Part shown: in pieces, positions 36,683-45,279 of the stretch
Layout of the letters: each line of letters begins with the position of its first letter
Numbering within the stretch: position 1 is the stretch's first letter
NCBI GenBank assembly: GCA_963820375.1
Contig: CAWFZX010000029.1
Span: 203,930-267,929, forward strand
Direction: 5' to 3'
From: AWTP1-13 sp963820375
GTDB taxonomy: Bacteria; Pseudomonadota; Alphaproteobacteria; Rhizobiales; Hyphomicrobiaceae
Length of the DNA stretch: 64,000 bases
Made by a program: the position numbers and the translations under genes
The notes under the pieces: model-generated
Database searches by the model: none
What the model was told of the DNA's origin: nothing
The model's input: only the letters and a program-made list of their open reading frames with translations

Positions 36683-38683
36683 TTAGGCCGCCTCGGCAGC
36701 GTCGTCGAGCAGGCGCACGATCTCGCGCATGATGCTGTTGAGTTGAAAGTGCTTTGGCGTATAGACCGCCACTACGCCGAAGCCCTGCAGCGTTGCCACA
36801 TCCTTTGGCGGGATGATGCCGCCCACCACAACGGGCATCTCGCAGCCTTCCTTGCGCAGGCGCTGCATGACGTCGGCCACCAGCGGCACATGGCTGCCCG
36901 AGAGGATTGACAGACCGATCACGTGCACGGCTTCGTCGATGGCTGCCCGCACGATCTGCTGCGGCGTCAGGCGGATGCCCTCATACACGACCTCGATGCC
37001 GCAATCGCGGGCACGCACCGCGATCTGCTCGGCACCGTTGGAATGGCCGTCGAGACCGGGTTTGCCGACCAGCAGCTTGATGCGCCGGCCAAGCTGGCGC
37101 GATACGCGCTCGACCTCGCCGCGCACGTCCTCGAGATTGGCGTCGCTGGCCGTGGAGACGGCTCGACCAATACCCGTCGGGGCGCGATATTCCCCGAAAA
37201 CGCCGCGCAGCGTGCGTCCCCATTCCCCCGTGGTCACGCCAGCCTTGGCGCAGGCGATCGATGGCTCCATGATGTTGCGGCCATCCTTCGCGGCCCGTTC
37301 CAGTTCGGCCAGCGCCTTGTTGGCCGCGGCGGCATTGCGACCGGCGCGCCAGGCCTGCAGCCGCGCAATTTGCTCGGCCTCGATTGCCGGATCGATCACT
37401 TGCACGGCATCGCTGCCAGCGGCGAGTGGGGATGGTTCCGTTTCCGTCCAGCGATTGACGCCGACCACGATCTGCTCGCCGCTTTCGATGCGCCGCAAGC
37501 GTTCGCCGTTGCTCGCCACCAGGCAACCTTTCATATAGTCGATGGCGGCAACCGCGCCGCCCATCTGCTCGATGCGTGCGAGTTCATCCCGGGTCGCAAC
37601 TTTGAGCTCGTCCACCTTGCGGGCGATCACCTTCGAACCTTCGAAAATGTCGGCGTACTCCAGCAAATCCGTTTCGTAGGCCAGGATCTGCTGCATGCGG
37701 ATCGACCACTGCTGGTCCCAAGGCCGCGGCAGACCGAGAGCCTCGTTCCACGTCGGCAGCTGCACCGCACGGGCGCGCGCGTTCTTGGAGAGGGTGACCG
37801 CCAGCATCTCAAGCAAGATACGGTAGACATTGTTTTCGGGCTGCGGTTCGGTCAGGCCCAAAGAATTGACCTGCACGCCATACCGAAACAGTCGATGTTT
37901 GGGATCGGTGACACCGTAGCGTTCGGCGGTGATTTCATGCCACAGCTCGCTGAAAGCCCGCATCTTGCAGATCTCGGTCACAAACCGCAGGCCGGCGTTG
38001 ACGAAGAACGAAATGCGCCCAACCACGGCAGCAAAATCGGCCGCTGCCACGTCGCCGGACGCCCGCACCACATCGAGCACGGCCTTGGCAGTCGCCAGGG
38101 CGAAAGCCAGTTCCTGCACTGGCGTCGCTCCCGCCTCTTGCAGGTGGTAGGAGCATACGTTCGTCGGGTTCCATTTCGGCAGCGCGCGATAGGCAAAGAC
38201 AATCGTATCCTTAATCAGCCGCAGCGACGGTTCGGGCGGGAACACATACGTGCCGCGCGAGAGATACTCCTTGATGATATCGTTCTGGATCGTGCCGGTG
38301 AGTGCCTGGCGGTCGCTACCTTGTTCATCGGCGATGGCGATGTAGAGCGAGAGCAGCCAGGCGGCGCTCGCATTGATGGTCATAGACGTATTCATTTGGC
38401 CGAGCGGAATGCCCGTGAGCAGCATACGCATATCGCCGAGGTGGCACACCGGCACACCCACCTTGCCAACCTCGCCGCGAGCCAGCTCGTGGTCTGAATC
38501 GTAGGCGGTCTGGGTCGGCAGATCGAAAGCGATGGAAAGACCGGTCTGACCTTTGGCGAGGTTCGAGCGGTAAAGCTCGTTGGATTTTGCTGCTGTCGAG
38601 TGCCCGGCGTAGGTGCGAAACAGCCAGGGCTTGTCATGCTGCGGGGGTTGGGCGCCAGCTGTGGCGGGTTTCCGGCCCCTCAT
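36683..38683 (-). CDS. ecm: Ethylmalonyl-CoA mutase
   Basis: This 666-residue adenosylcobalamin enzyme of the ethylmalonyl-CoA pathway converts (2R)-ethylmalonyl-CoA to methylsuccinyl-CoA. The substrate domain starts KPWLFRTYAGHSTA and includes GQTGLSIAFDLPTQTAYDSDH, MNTSMTINA and WNPTNVCSYHLQEAG, which match Ecm more closely than MutB or Icm. The C-terminal B12 domain has DGHSNG (about 541-546, DxHxxG) and GLSILSGSH. The single-chain form with the short N-terminus is typical of Ecm/MeaA. It diverges from the crotonyl-CoA carboxylase/reductase gene of the same pathway, with one small membrane protein gene between. Confidence 0.88.
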   Translation of the reverse strand: MRGRKPATAGAQPPQHDKPWLFRTYAGHSTAAKSNELYRSNLAKGQTGLSIAFDLPTQTAYDSDHELARGEVGKVGVPVCHLGDMRMLLTGIPLGQMNTSMTINASAAWLLSLYIAIADEQGSDRQALTGTIQNDIIKEYLSRGTYVFPPEPSLRLIKDTIVFAYRALPKWNPTNVCSYHLQEAGATPVQELAFALATAKAVLDVVRASGDVAAADFAAVVGRISFFVNAGLRFVTEICKMRAFSELWHEITAERYGVTDPKHRLFRYGVQVNSLGLTEPQPENNVYRILLEMLAVTLSKNARARAVQLPTWNEALGLPRPWDQQWSIRMQQILAYETDLLEYADIFEGSKVIARKVDELKVATRDELARIEQMGGAVAAIDYMKGCLVASNGERLRRIESGEQIVVGVNRWTETEPSPLAAGSDAVQVIDPAIEAEQIARLQAWRAGRNAAAANKALAELERAAKDGRNIMEPSIACAKAGVTTGEWGRTLRGVFGEYRAPTGIGRAVSTASDANLEDVRGEVERVSRQLGRRIKLLVGKPGLDGHSNGAEQIAVRARDCGIEVVYEGIRLTPQQIVRAAIDEAVHVIGLSILSGSHVPLVADVMQRLRKEGCEMPVVVGGIIPPKDVATLQGFGVVAVYTPKHFQLNSIMREIVRLLDDAAEAA

Positions 38684-38795
38684 GGCGACGCTCCCGTGTT
38701 GGCGATTGCAACAAGCAGCCAGCCTAGCGCGCCTCCGTTGCAGTGCAATACAAGATGTTGGGAAGCGGCTTGGCTCCCCACCCTCGGCTTGCCGG

Positions 38796-39116
38796 CTAGC
38801 GGTCCAGCCTCTCCTTGGCGATGACGGCCCCGGTGACCAGGCCGATCCCGGTGATGGTACCGCAGATCGCGGCCATGATTGTCCACATCAGCCACTGATC
38901 AAGTCGGTTGTTTGGATAAAGTTCGCAGAGGTTGAAGGCGTATTGAGCAAGAATCGAGCAGGCAACCAACACAGGGTACACGAAGACAATCATGGGCGGA
39001 TTGGCGAGGTATTCTTTGATGAAATAGGCTGCAAGCCCGCACAAGATGCAAAGGATTGCCATGGTCTTGTAGTCTGTCGCCAAGATATTCGAGACATGAT
39101 GAGCCATTAGGGCCAT
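38796..39116 (-). CDS. Small membrane protein between ecm and ccr
   Basis: The 106-residue protein has three hydrophobic segments (about 19-35, 42-62 and 77-99) and short polar loops, with NNRLDQWLMW between the second and third. No family is recognised. It is oriented with ecm, 112 bases upstream of it, so the two may be cotranscribed. Similar small membrane proteins in this spot would suggest a pathway role, but none is known to me. Confidence 0.65.
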   Translation of the reverse strand: MALMAHHVSNILATDYKTMAILCILCGLAAYFIKEYLANPPMIVFVYPVLVACSILAQYAFNLCELYPNNRLDQWLMWTIMAAICGTITGIGLVTGAVIAKERLDR

Positions 39117-39321
39117 GGTCGTGTTCCGCGCTTAAGGGCCGCCGGCGCGCCTGCACTGAGGCACTGGCCCAGTCTAGCGCGCAGCCGTTAAGGGGCGTTT
39201 AGCATCCATCCGGCGGCACAAATTTCGCTTGAGCGAACGCCCAAAGTGGCACACGTTCGGCAGTGCAACATCAGCCGGCACTGTGGGGTGGACCGTCCTT
39301 GCCGTCGACGAGGAGACTGTC

Positions 39322-40689
39322 ATGGCTATGCACTCGAAGGCCGAACCCGGTGTCAAACCTCCGCGCGTCAGAGACGATCCTGCCTCGCAAACAGCGGCAG
39401 CCAATGGCGTGGAGGCCGCCGCGGCCGTTCCGGCCGTCAAGGATCTGTATGAGGTGGGAGAGATCCCGCCGCTCGGACACGTGCCAAAGCAGATGTACGC
39501 CTGGGCCATCCGCAAGGATCGCCACGGTCCGCCGGAGACGGCGATGCAAGTGGAAGTCCTGCCCACCTGGGAGCTCGACAGCCATGACGTCCTCGTGCTC
39601 GTCATGGCGGCGGGTGTGAACTACAACGGCGTGTGGGCGGCGCTCGGCAAGCCGATCTCGACGCTCGACGTGCACAAGCAGCCTTACCACATCGCCGGCT
39701 CCGACGCGTCCGGCATCGTCTATGCTGTTGGTTCCAAGGTGAAGCGGTGGAAGGTCGGCGACGAGGTCGTCATCCACTGCAATCAGGACGACGGCGACGA
39801 CGAAGAATGCAATGGCGGCGATCCGATGTTTTCGCCATCGCAGCGCATCTGGGGTTACGAAACGCCCGATGGCTCCTTTGCCCAGTTTTGCCGCGTGCAG
39901 GATCGCCAGCTGCTGGAGCGGCCCCGACATCTCACCTGGGAGGAGAGCGCATCCTACATGCTCGTGCTCGCCACCGCTTACCGCATGCTTTTTGGACATC
40001 GCCCGCATGTCCTGCGGCCGGGGCATAACGTGCTCGTTTGGGGAGCCTCGGGCGGGCTCGGCTCGATGGCCGTACAGCTCATCGCCACTTCCGGCGCCAA
40101 CGCCATCGGCGTGGTATCCGAAGAGGAAAAGCGCGATTTTGTCATGCAGCTTGGTGCACGCGGCGTGATCAACCGCAAAAAGTTCAATTGTTGGGGCGAG
40201 TTGCCCAAAGTTGGCACCCCCGAATACGATACCTGGTTCAAGGAAGCGCGCAAATTTGGGGCCGGCATCTGGGAGATCACCGGCAAGGGCAACAATGTCG
40301 ACTTCGTGTTCGAGCACCCCGGCGCGGCGACCTTCCCCGTCTCGGTGCTGGTGGTGAAGCGAGGAGGCATGGTGGTCATTTGTGCTGGCACCACCGGCTA
40401 CAATCTCACTATGGACGCGCGCTATCTGTGGATGCACCAGAAGCGTGTGCAGGGATCTCATTTCGCCAATCTTTTACAGGCAGCACAGGCAAACAAGCTG
40501 GTGATAGAACGTCGCGTCGACCCGGCGATGTCCGAGGTCTTTCCCTGGGCGCAAATCCCCAAGGCACATACCCGCATGTGGAAGAACGAGCACCGGCCTG
40601 GCAACATGGCGGTGCTGGTGAATGCCCAGCGCACCGGCCTGCGAACTTTCGCAGACGTCATCGAGGAGGGCCGGGTGCGGTTCGCATGA
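39322..40689 (+). CDS. ccr: Crotonyl-CoA carboxylase/reductase
   Basis: This 455-residue MDR-superfamily enzyme carboxylates and reduces crotonyl-CoA to (2S)-ethylmalonyl-CoA with NADPH and CO2, the committed step of the ethylmalonyl-CoA pathway. Diagnostic are AGVNYNGVWAALG (the CO2-site Asn), the extra Ccr segment GDPMFSPSQRIWGYETPDG, the NADPH loop WGASGGLGSMA and FEHPG with the catalytic His. ATG 39322, after GAGGAG, is preferred over an in-frame start 31 codons upstream. Its presence with ecm is strong evidence for acetyl-CoA assimilation without a glyoxylate shunt. Confidence 0.95.
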   Translation: MAMHSKAEPGVKPPRVRDDPASQTAAANGVEAAAAVPAVKDLYEVGEIPPLGHVPKQMYAWAIRKDRHGPPETAMQVEVLPTWELDSHDVLVLVMAAGVNYNGVWAALGKPISTLDVHKQPYHIAGSDASGIVYAVGSKVKRWKVGDEVVIHCNQDDGDDEECNGGDPMFSPSQRIWGYETPDGSFAQFCRVQDRQLLERPRHLTWEESASYMLVLATAYRMLFGHRPHVLRPGHNVLVWGASGGLGSMAVQLIATSGANAIGVVSEEEKRDFVMQLGARGVINRKKFNCWGELPKVGTPEYDTWFKEARKFGAGIWEITGKGNNVDFVFEHPGAATFPVSVLVVKRGGMVVICAGTTGYNLTMDARYLWMHQKRVQGSHFANLLQAAQANKLVIERRVDPAMSEVFPWAQIPKAHTRMWKNEHRPGNMAVLVNAQRTGLRTFADVIEEGRVRFA

Positions 40690-40765
40690 CCCGATCTTCG
40701 GGTGATGCAATTTCGTAGGGCCTGACGACCTCGCCGCTCAACCGGCGGCTCCGGTGCGGTTCAGG

Positions 40766-40793
40766 TTGAAAAATTAATTGGTTGCCGTATACA
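40766..40793 (+). promoter_or_regulatory. Promoter upstream of the ACT protein gene
   Basis: TTGAAA (40766-40771), 16 bases, TATACA (40788-40793) is a good sigma70-type promoter about 115 bases before the ACT-protein start. The -10 box sits inside a TGCCG...CGGCA inverted repeat (40783-40801), a possible operator. A 17-codon open frame (40801-40854) follows. Confidence 0.5.
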
Positions 40794-40909
40794 GTGCGGC
40801 ATGGTCCAGCCTCGAGCCATTCGGATTGCGCGAATTACACCCCCGGTCGCCTGAGGGCGCCGGGACGTTGCTGTTGTTCGCCGCCATCCGTATGTAAGGA
40901 CCCAATCCC

Positions 40910-41221
40910 ATGCCCTTTGCAGCCATGGCCGCCGTTGGCGGCGTTTGCCCGCTTGCGCCAGCAAGCACCGTCCGGGCCTACTTTTTCATCACCGCGCCCG
41001 CCGATCCCGGCTTGCTGCCGCGCCTGATCGAGCCGGTCGCCAAGCTCGGCGCCGTCCCGTCGCGGGTGCATGCCACGCGCGAAGCCGGTGACGGCAGCGA
41101 ACTGACCGTCGACCTCCGCCTCGCCGGAGTTGCTCCGCGGACGGCCGAGCTGGTCGAGCACGCGCTGCGTGCCATCGTCGGCGTGCGCCAGGTGATGGCG
41201 GTGGTTGAGCCCGAAGCCTGA
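40910..41221 (+). CDS. Stand-alone ACT-domain protein
   Basis: The 103-residue protein contains one ACT-like fold from about residue 22: VRAYFFITAPADPGLLPRL (first strand and helix), a variable loop, then LTVDLRLAG and the last helix HALRAIVGVRQV. It resembles small acetolactate-synthase regulatory subunits, but no large subunit is near. It probably senses an amino acid or another small ligand. The function is inferred from the fold only. Confidence 0.7.
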   Translation: MPFAAMAAVGGVCPLAPASTVRAYFFITAPADPGLLPRLIEPVAKLGAVPSRVHATREAGDGSELTVDLRLAGVAPRTAELVEHALRAIVGVRQVMAVVEPEA

Positions 41222-41310
41222 GCCGCCCGCGCGCACTGGCCCACTCTGGCCGTCAGCTCCGGTCTGCCCTATTTCTTTTGGGACGGCGCTTGGCCAGAAG
41301 AGAGATAACC

Positions 41311-41727
41311 ATGGGGTCGCCTCAGGACTGGGCCTGTGCTCGCGCGCCGAGCATTGTCGAATTCGAGGAACTCGCCGCGGCTGCCTGGCAGCGCCTGCCG
41401 CCCGAATTCCGTGCGCTCTGCGGCGGTGTCATCATTCGCGTTGAAGATTTTGCGACGGAAGAAGTCCTAGCGGCCCTAAACATCGAAAGCCCTTTCGACC
41501 TGCTCGGCCTCTATCAGGGCGTCAGCCTTGATCGGAAGAGCGTGATGGACGTGGCACAGGCACCCGACATGGTCTTTCTCTATCGGCGTGCACTTCTCGA
41601 CTACTGGTCCGACAGCAGCGAAACCCTCGGCCATCTCGTGACCCACGTCTTGGTGCACGAGATCGGACATCACTTCGGCCTATCCGATGCGGACATGGAG
41701 CGCATCGAAGGATCCGTCGCTGATTGA
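41311..41727 (+). CDS. Minimal zincin metallopeptidase family protein (PF06262)
   Basis: The 138-residue protein has the zinc motif HEIGHHFGLSD (His116, Glu117, His120, then Asp) preceded by LVTHVLV, and the N-terminal EELAAAAWQRLPPEFRAL. This is the short, cytosolic MMP-like metallopeptidase common in actinobacteria and alphaproteobacteria. The substrate is unknown. The ATG at 41311 is supported by AGAGAGAT and by homologue length. Confidence 0.83.
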   Translation: MGSPQDWACARAPSIVEFEELAAAAWQRLPPEFRALCGGVIIRVEDFATEEVLAALNIESPFDLLGLYQGVSLDRKSVMDVAQAPDMVFLYRRALLDYWSDSSETLGHLVTHVLVHEIGHHFGLSDADMERIEGSVAD

Positions 41728-42180
41728 GGGCCCGCCAGCGGCGGATGTGGCGGATGTGGGGCCCGAAACGGCCTGGGTTGACCACCTAGCCCCGGCGATG
41801 GGCAATCGGCGATCAAGTGGCGAGCACATTTGCTGTCACTTTAAGATGCGCATCGACAAGGGCGGCGCCAACGGCAGACCCATTCACAAGTCATGGCGCA
41901 AAAAGCCTCGACTTGCACACGGAAAGCACCGGCAATGGGCGCAGGCCGACGGTCGACGGGATGGTATTTCCTTTGCTCGAAGCGATCCTCACCCGGGAAA
42001 ACGCCGCACGCGGCTGTTCCTGGCGCGGCAGGCGTCTGGCTCGCACTTTGCATCTGGGCTGGCGCCTGGAGCGATAGACAGTGGATCGTATGGCTCAGGC
42101 TGTGTACGGTTTCCGGCCGGTTTCGCTTCGCCCGTCTTGAGCCTTGCTTGCAGAGCTTCGCGCGACGAGGCGGACGCTCT
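41728..42180. other. Intergenic stretch before the FecCD gene
   Basis: About 450 bases. The frame of the next gene is open through most of it, but the translation has no family features and no ribosome site. A cobalamin or other riboswitch was looked for and no matching conserved boxes were seen. Confidence 0.5.
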
Positions 42181-43284
42181 ATGGTCTGTTTCATTGTGTG
42201 GCCCAAACACGGCAAAGCCGACATCCTCAATCGCATGGTCCAAGGCACCCACATCATTCGCAATAGGCTGGCCTTCCTGGCGGGCACCCGCATCGGTGTG
42301 CTCGGCACCCTGGGCGGGGCGCTCCTCCTGCTCGTCGTCGCCGCTGCCCTGATTGGCGCCTATCCCCTCACCCTGGCCGACATTGCCGCGGCGCTTGGTC
42401 GCCGGCTCGCCGGGTCCCCACCCCAAGGCCAGATCGACACTGTGCTTTTCGAGGTACGCCTGCCGAGGGTGTTTGCCGCCGTGATCGTCGGCGCGGCACT
42501 GGCGGCGGCCGGGGCTGCTTACCAAACCCTGTTTCGCAATCCGCTGGTGTCTCCGGATATCCTTGGCGTCTCGACCGGCGCTGGCCTCGGTGCCGTCATC
42601 GGCATCTTCCTGTCGCTTCCTGTGGCCGGTATCCAACTCGCTGCCTTCCTCATGGGCCTGGCCACGGTTGGATTGGTTTACAGTATCGCCTCAGTCGTCC
42701 ATGGCCGCGAGCCTTTGCTTGTGCTTGTGCTGGCCGGCGTGGTGCTGGGGGCGCTGGCGGGCGCGGCCATTTCGCTCCTGAAGATTCTTGCCGATCCCTA
42801 CGACCAGCTTCCCGCCATCGTCTTCTGGCTGCTCGGCAGCCTGTCGGCGATCCGCAAGAGCGAGATGTGGGCCGCGACACCTCTGGTTTTCCTGGCCCTA
42901 ATCCCCCTCGTTCTACTGCGCTGGCGCATCAATGTGCTCTCGCTCGGCGACGAGGAGGCGAAAGCACTGGGCGTAGAAGCCGGCCGGCTGCGTCTGTTCG
43001 TCATCGCGGCCGCTACGTTGATGACCGCCAGCGTGGTCGCAATCTCCGGCGTGATCGGCTGGCTGGGGCTCGTCATCCCACATGTTGCTCGCATGTTGGT
43101 CGGCCCCAGTTTCGACCGACTGTTGCCGACCGCCATGTTGCTCGGCGGCGGCTACCTGTTGCTGGTAGACACGCTGGCGCGCACCATGGCGCGGATCGAA
43201 GTGCCCATCGGCATCCTGACGGCCGTCATTGGTGCCCCGTTCTTTTTGTGGCTGCTGGCGCGGGGAAGGGAGGGCTGGTCGTGA
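42181..43284 (+). CDS. FecCD-family ABC transporter permease
   Basis: The permease for iron-siderophore, heme or cobalamin uptake has about 367 residues from ATG 42181 (or 349 from 42235). It shows RLPRVFAAVIVGAALAAAG, YQTLFRNPLVSPDILGVSTGAG and GVIGWLGLVIPHVARMLVG, the conserved core and ATPase-contact segments of BtuC/FecD/FhuB, within about ten membrane segments. It overlaps the ATPase gene by 4 bases. The start is uncertain because the frame is open upstream. Cobalamin would make sense with two B12-dependent mutases in the window, but iron chelates are equally possible. No binding-protein or TonB-receptor gene is adjacent. Confidence 0.87.
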   Translation: MVCFIVWPKHGKADILNRMVQGTHIIRNRLAFLAGTRIGVLGTLGGALLLLVVAAALIGAYPLTLADIAAALGRRLAGSPPQGQIDTVLFEVRLPRVFAAVIVGAALAAAGAAYQTLFRNPLVSPDILGVSTGAGLGAVIGIFLSLPVAGIQLAAFLMGLATVGLVYSIASVVHGREPLLVLVLAGVVLGALAGAAISLLKILADPYDQLPAIVFWLLGSLSAIRKSEMWAATPLVFLALIPLVLLRWRINVLSLGDEEAKALGVEAGRLRLFVIAAATLMTASVVAISGVIGWLGLVIPHVARMLVGPSFDRLLPTAMLLGGGYLLLVDTLARTMARIEVPIGILTAVIGAPFFLWLLARGREGWS

Positions 43285-44072
43285 GCCTGCCGGTACTCGC
43301 CGCCCGTGGATTGGCCTTCGGCTATGGCTCAAAGCCGGTTGGCCGTGACGTCGACGTCGAGGTGCGAGCCGGCGAGGTAGTGTGTCTGCTCGGACCCAAC
43401 GGCTCAGGTAAGACCACGCTGTTCAAGACCATCCTCGGCCTGCTGCCGGCACAGTCGGGTGAGGTCATGGTCGACGGCGTACCCATGCACCGGCTGACGC
43501 GCCCCGAGATCGCCCGGCGCGTCGCCTACGTACCCCAGGCGCACGCGGCCCACTTTCCATTTCGCGTCGTCGATATGGTGTTGATGGGTCGCACGGCGCA
43601 TCTGGGTATTTTTTCCGCCCCATCGCCCGAGGACCGACGGCGTGCACTTGGCGCGCTGCTCACGCTCGGCATCGGCAAGCTGGCGGATACCGAATACACT
43701 CGCATCAGCGGTGGCCAAAGGCAGCTTGCACTCATTGCTCGCGCGTTGGCTCAGGATGCTCCGGCCATTGTCATGGACGAGCCCACGGCTAGTCTCGATT
43801 TCGGTAACCAAGTCGTGGTGTTGGCAGAAGTGAAGCGGCTGGCGGCGCAAGGCCTAGCAGTGCTGCTCTCTACGCATGACCCCGATCACGCCTTTAGCAT
43901 CAGTGATCGCGTGGCGGTGCTTGACGGTGGGCGGCTTGTCGCGCAGGGGCGACCGCACGACGTGCTGACGCCCACACGTCTACGCGACGTTTACGGCGTG
44001 ACGGTTGCGGTGGAACGTCTGTCGCAAGGACAAACCGTGTGCGCTCCCGACTTGTCTGTCCGACCAAGTTGA
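43281..44072 (+). CDS. FecE/BtuD-type ABC transporter ATPase
   Basis: This 263-residue ATPase starts at GTG 43281, overlapping the permease stop. Walker A GPNGSGKTT is near residue 40, signature RISGGQRQLALIARAL near 140, Walker B APAIVMDEPTASLD near 162 and the switch histidine in STHDPDHAF. It powers the importer formed with the FecCD permease, in the cytosol at the inner membrane. Confidence 0.9.
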   Translation: MSLPVLAARGLAFGYGSKPVGRDVDVEVRAGEVVCLLGPNGSGKTTLFKTILGLLPAQSGEVMVDGVPMHRLTRPEIARRVAYVPQAHAAHFPFRVVDMVLMGRTAHLGIFSAPSPEDRRRALGALLTLGIGKLADTEYTRISGGQRQLALIARALAQDAPAIVMDEPTASLDFGNQVVVLAEVKRLAAQGLAVLLSTHDPDHAFSISDRVAVLDGGRLVAQGRPHDVLTPTRLRDVYGVTVAVERLSQGQTVCAPDLSVRPS

Positions 44073-44410
44073 TGGGTCGCCTGCGATCGGATCTGACGCA
44101 CGGTCATTATCGGCAACAGCCTGGCCCAGGGCGAACGTTCAGCCAATACTTTTCTATTGCGCTGGTGGCTTGCGCGAAGCCTTGGCGCTTGCGACCGTCG
44201 CCTGTTGGCCAGCGCCGTTTCCTTGGCCTAGTCTGAGCCGCTCGCTTGCCCTCGCCGCGGTCATCGCTTAGGACCTTTACAGTGCATCTGTCATCCCTTG
44301 GCTCCTTTGGCAGTCTACTGAGGGGTTGCAGCACCGGCGAACGCGAGATCTGCCAAGCTGGACGAAGGAACAGAGCTTTTGTTAGTAAGGCTCGTTGAAT
44401 ACTTGATAAA
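44073..44410. other. Intergenic stretch at the left border of the element scar
   Basis: No gene or RNA was recognised between the ATPase gene and the tRNA-like repeat at 44408. Confidence 0.5.
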
Positions 44411-44447
44411 GCCGCAGTAGCTCAGGGTTAGAGCAACGCCTTCATAA
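44408..44447 (+). repeat. Partial tRNA-Thr copy, probable left attachment remnant
   Basis: Forty bases match 50037-50076 with three mismatches and no gap. In the right copy they form the 5' acceptor strand, D arm and anticodon loop of an intact tRNA-Thr. Here the match stops in the anticodon loop (TTCATAA instead of TTCGTAA) and no T arm or 3' acceptor strand follows, so this is not a working tRNA. Position relative to the integrase remnant suggests an attachment-site duplicate. Confidence 0.62.
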
Positions 44448-44721
44448 GCGGCCGCCGATCAAAATTCCTCGGTGAATCAAGGGCGCCTGGTAGCGGCTCG
44501 GGCCAGGCGGCGGCTCAAACAGTGTAATCTCCGGGCGGCCAGGGGGATTCAGCTTGGGTCAGCTTCGGTCAGTGATCAGAATAATCTTGGAGACCACGAC
44601 AGACTACGCGTTGAATACATGGGACCTTCGGCACGAACCTATGGCTCGGCCGCTCAGCGCCGGAACAGGCTGGAAAGACGCCGAAGTTCGCTAAGCGGGA
44701 GGGACAGTGAGAACCGGCCCC
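44448..44721. other. Non-coding stretch between the tRNA fragment and the tandem repeat
   Basis: No coding frame with a ribosome site is visible in these 270 bases. Several GC-rich inverted pairs are present, but no RNA family was recognised; group I intron, tmRNA and RNase P features were looked for and not found. Confidence 0.4.
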
Positions 44722-44949
44722 ACCGCGGGCGAGGCCGGTTCACCCGTTACGGCAGCGGTGCGGGAAGCTGCCGTGAACGTGACCAACAAATATTGTACAA
44801 GGCGGCAGCATATGTCTAATTTTTTTACTCCAGAATGAACCGCGGGCGAGGCCGGTTCACCCGTTACGGCAGCGGTGCGGGAAGCTGCCGTGAACGTGAC
44901 CAACAAATATTGTACAAGGCTGCAGCATATGTCTAATTTTTTTACTCCA
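44722..44949. repeat. 111-bp tandem direct repeat, two copies
   Basis: Copies at 44722-44832 and 44839-44949 differ at one base (G44804 versus T44921) and are separated by six bases; the period is 117. Each copy holds an 8-bp perfect hairpin (ACGGCAGC, 10-base loop, GCTGCCGT) and ends with a seven-T run, so each resembles a small structured RNA or terminator unit. Because the period is a multiple of three, one plus-strand frame is kept through both copies, but a TGA in the six-base spacer interrupts it. Near identity implies recent duplication. No function known. Confidence 0.9.
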
Positions 44950-45279
44950 TAGATTGGCTAATCGCCCTGGCTAAATCGACGGTGGGAGTGAACGATGTTC
45001 GACGCTTCCCTCGCATTTGAGGCCAGTGGTGTGTCAGACCCACAAGGCGGCGCAAAAGCTTGGCGTGCCGCTGCTTCAGGGGCTACTAGCGTCAGGTATT
45101 GTCGCCTCAGCTAGCTTAAGGGCAACTGCCAAGACAAATACGTGAAGGATTGTTACGTCTCGTCTACACTTGTTGGCACCTCGGTAGGGAGGACGGGCCG
45201 TGAGTCAAGGAGGACGGGCAAAGCAGCTTTCCATTGTCTGCTGCTGCGTTGATGCCAGCTTGAGTATAAAGACGACCTG
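44950..45279. other. Intergenic stretch before the response regulator
   Basis: Only short frames without ribosome sites. Nothing else recognised. Confidence 0.45.

Noticed and set aside
36923..38497. 524-codon open frame on the plus strand
   Set aside because: It lies antisense to the clearly conserved ecm gene; its translation is the rich-in-Arg/Gly/His composition of a GC-rich shadow and shows no family.
39271..40461. 396-codon open frame on the minus strand
   Set aside because: Antisense to ccr, no ribosome site and no recognisable domain.
41728..42180. Cobalamin riboswitch before the FecCD gene
   Set aside because: The conserved boxes of the B12 riboswitch were not found in this gap.
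42867..43280. Extended N-terminus of the ATPase
   Set aside because: It overlaps the permease in another frame; GTG 43281 gives the normal ATPase start and a 4-base overlap.
44411..44720. tRNA interrupted by a group I intron
   Set aside because: No 3' tRNA exon is found downstream, and the P7/guanosine-site pairing needed for a group I core could not be formed.
44411..44949. Permuted two-piece tmRNA
   Set aside because: No tag-peptide frame and no matching acceptor half is present; only the tRNA-Thr 5' part is shared.
44722..44949. CRISPR array
   Set aside because: Only two 111-bp repeats with a six-base gap; no spacers of normal size and no cas genes.
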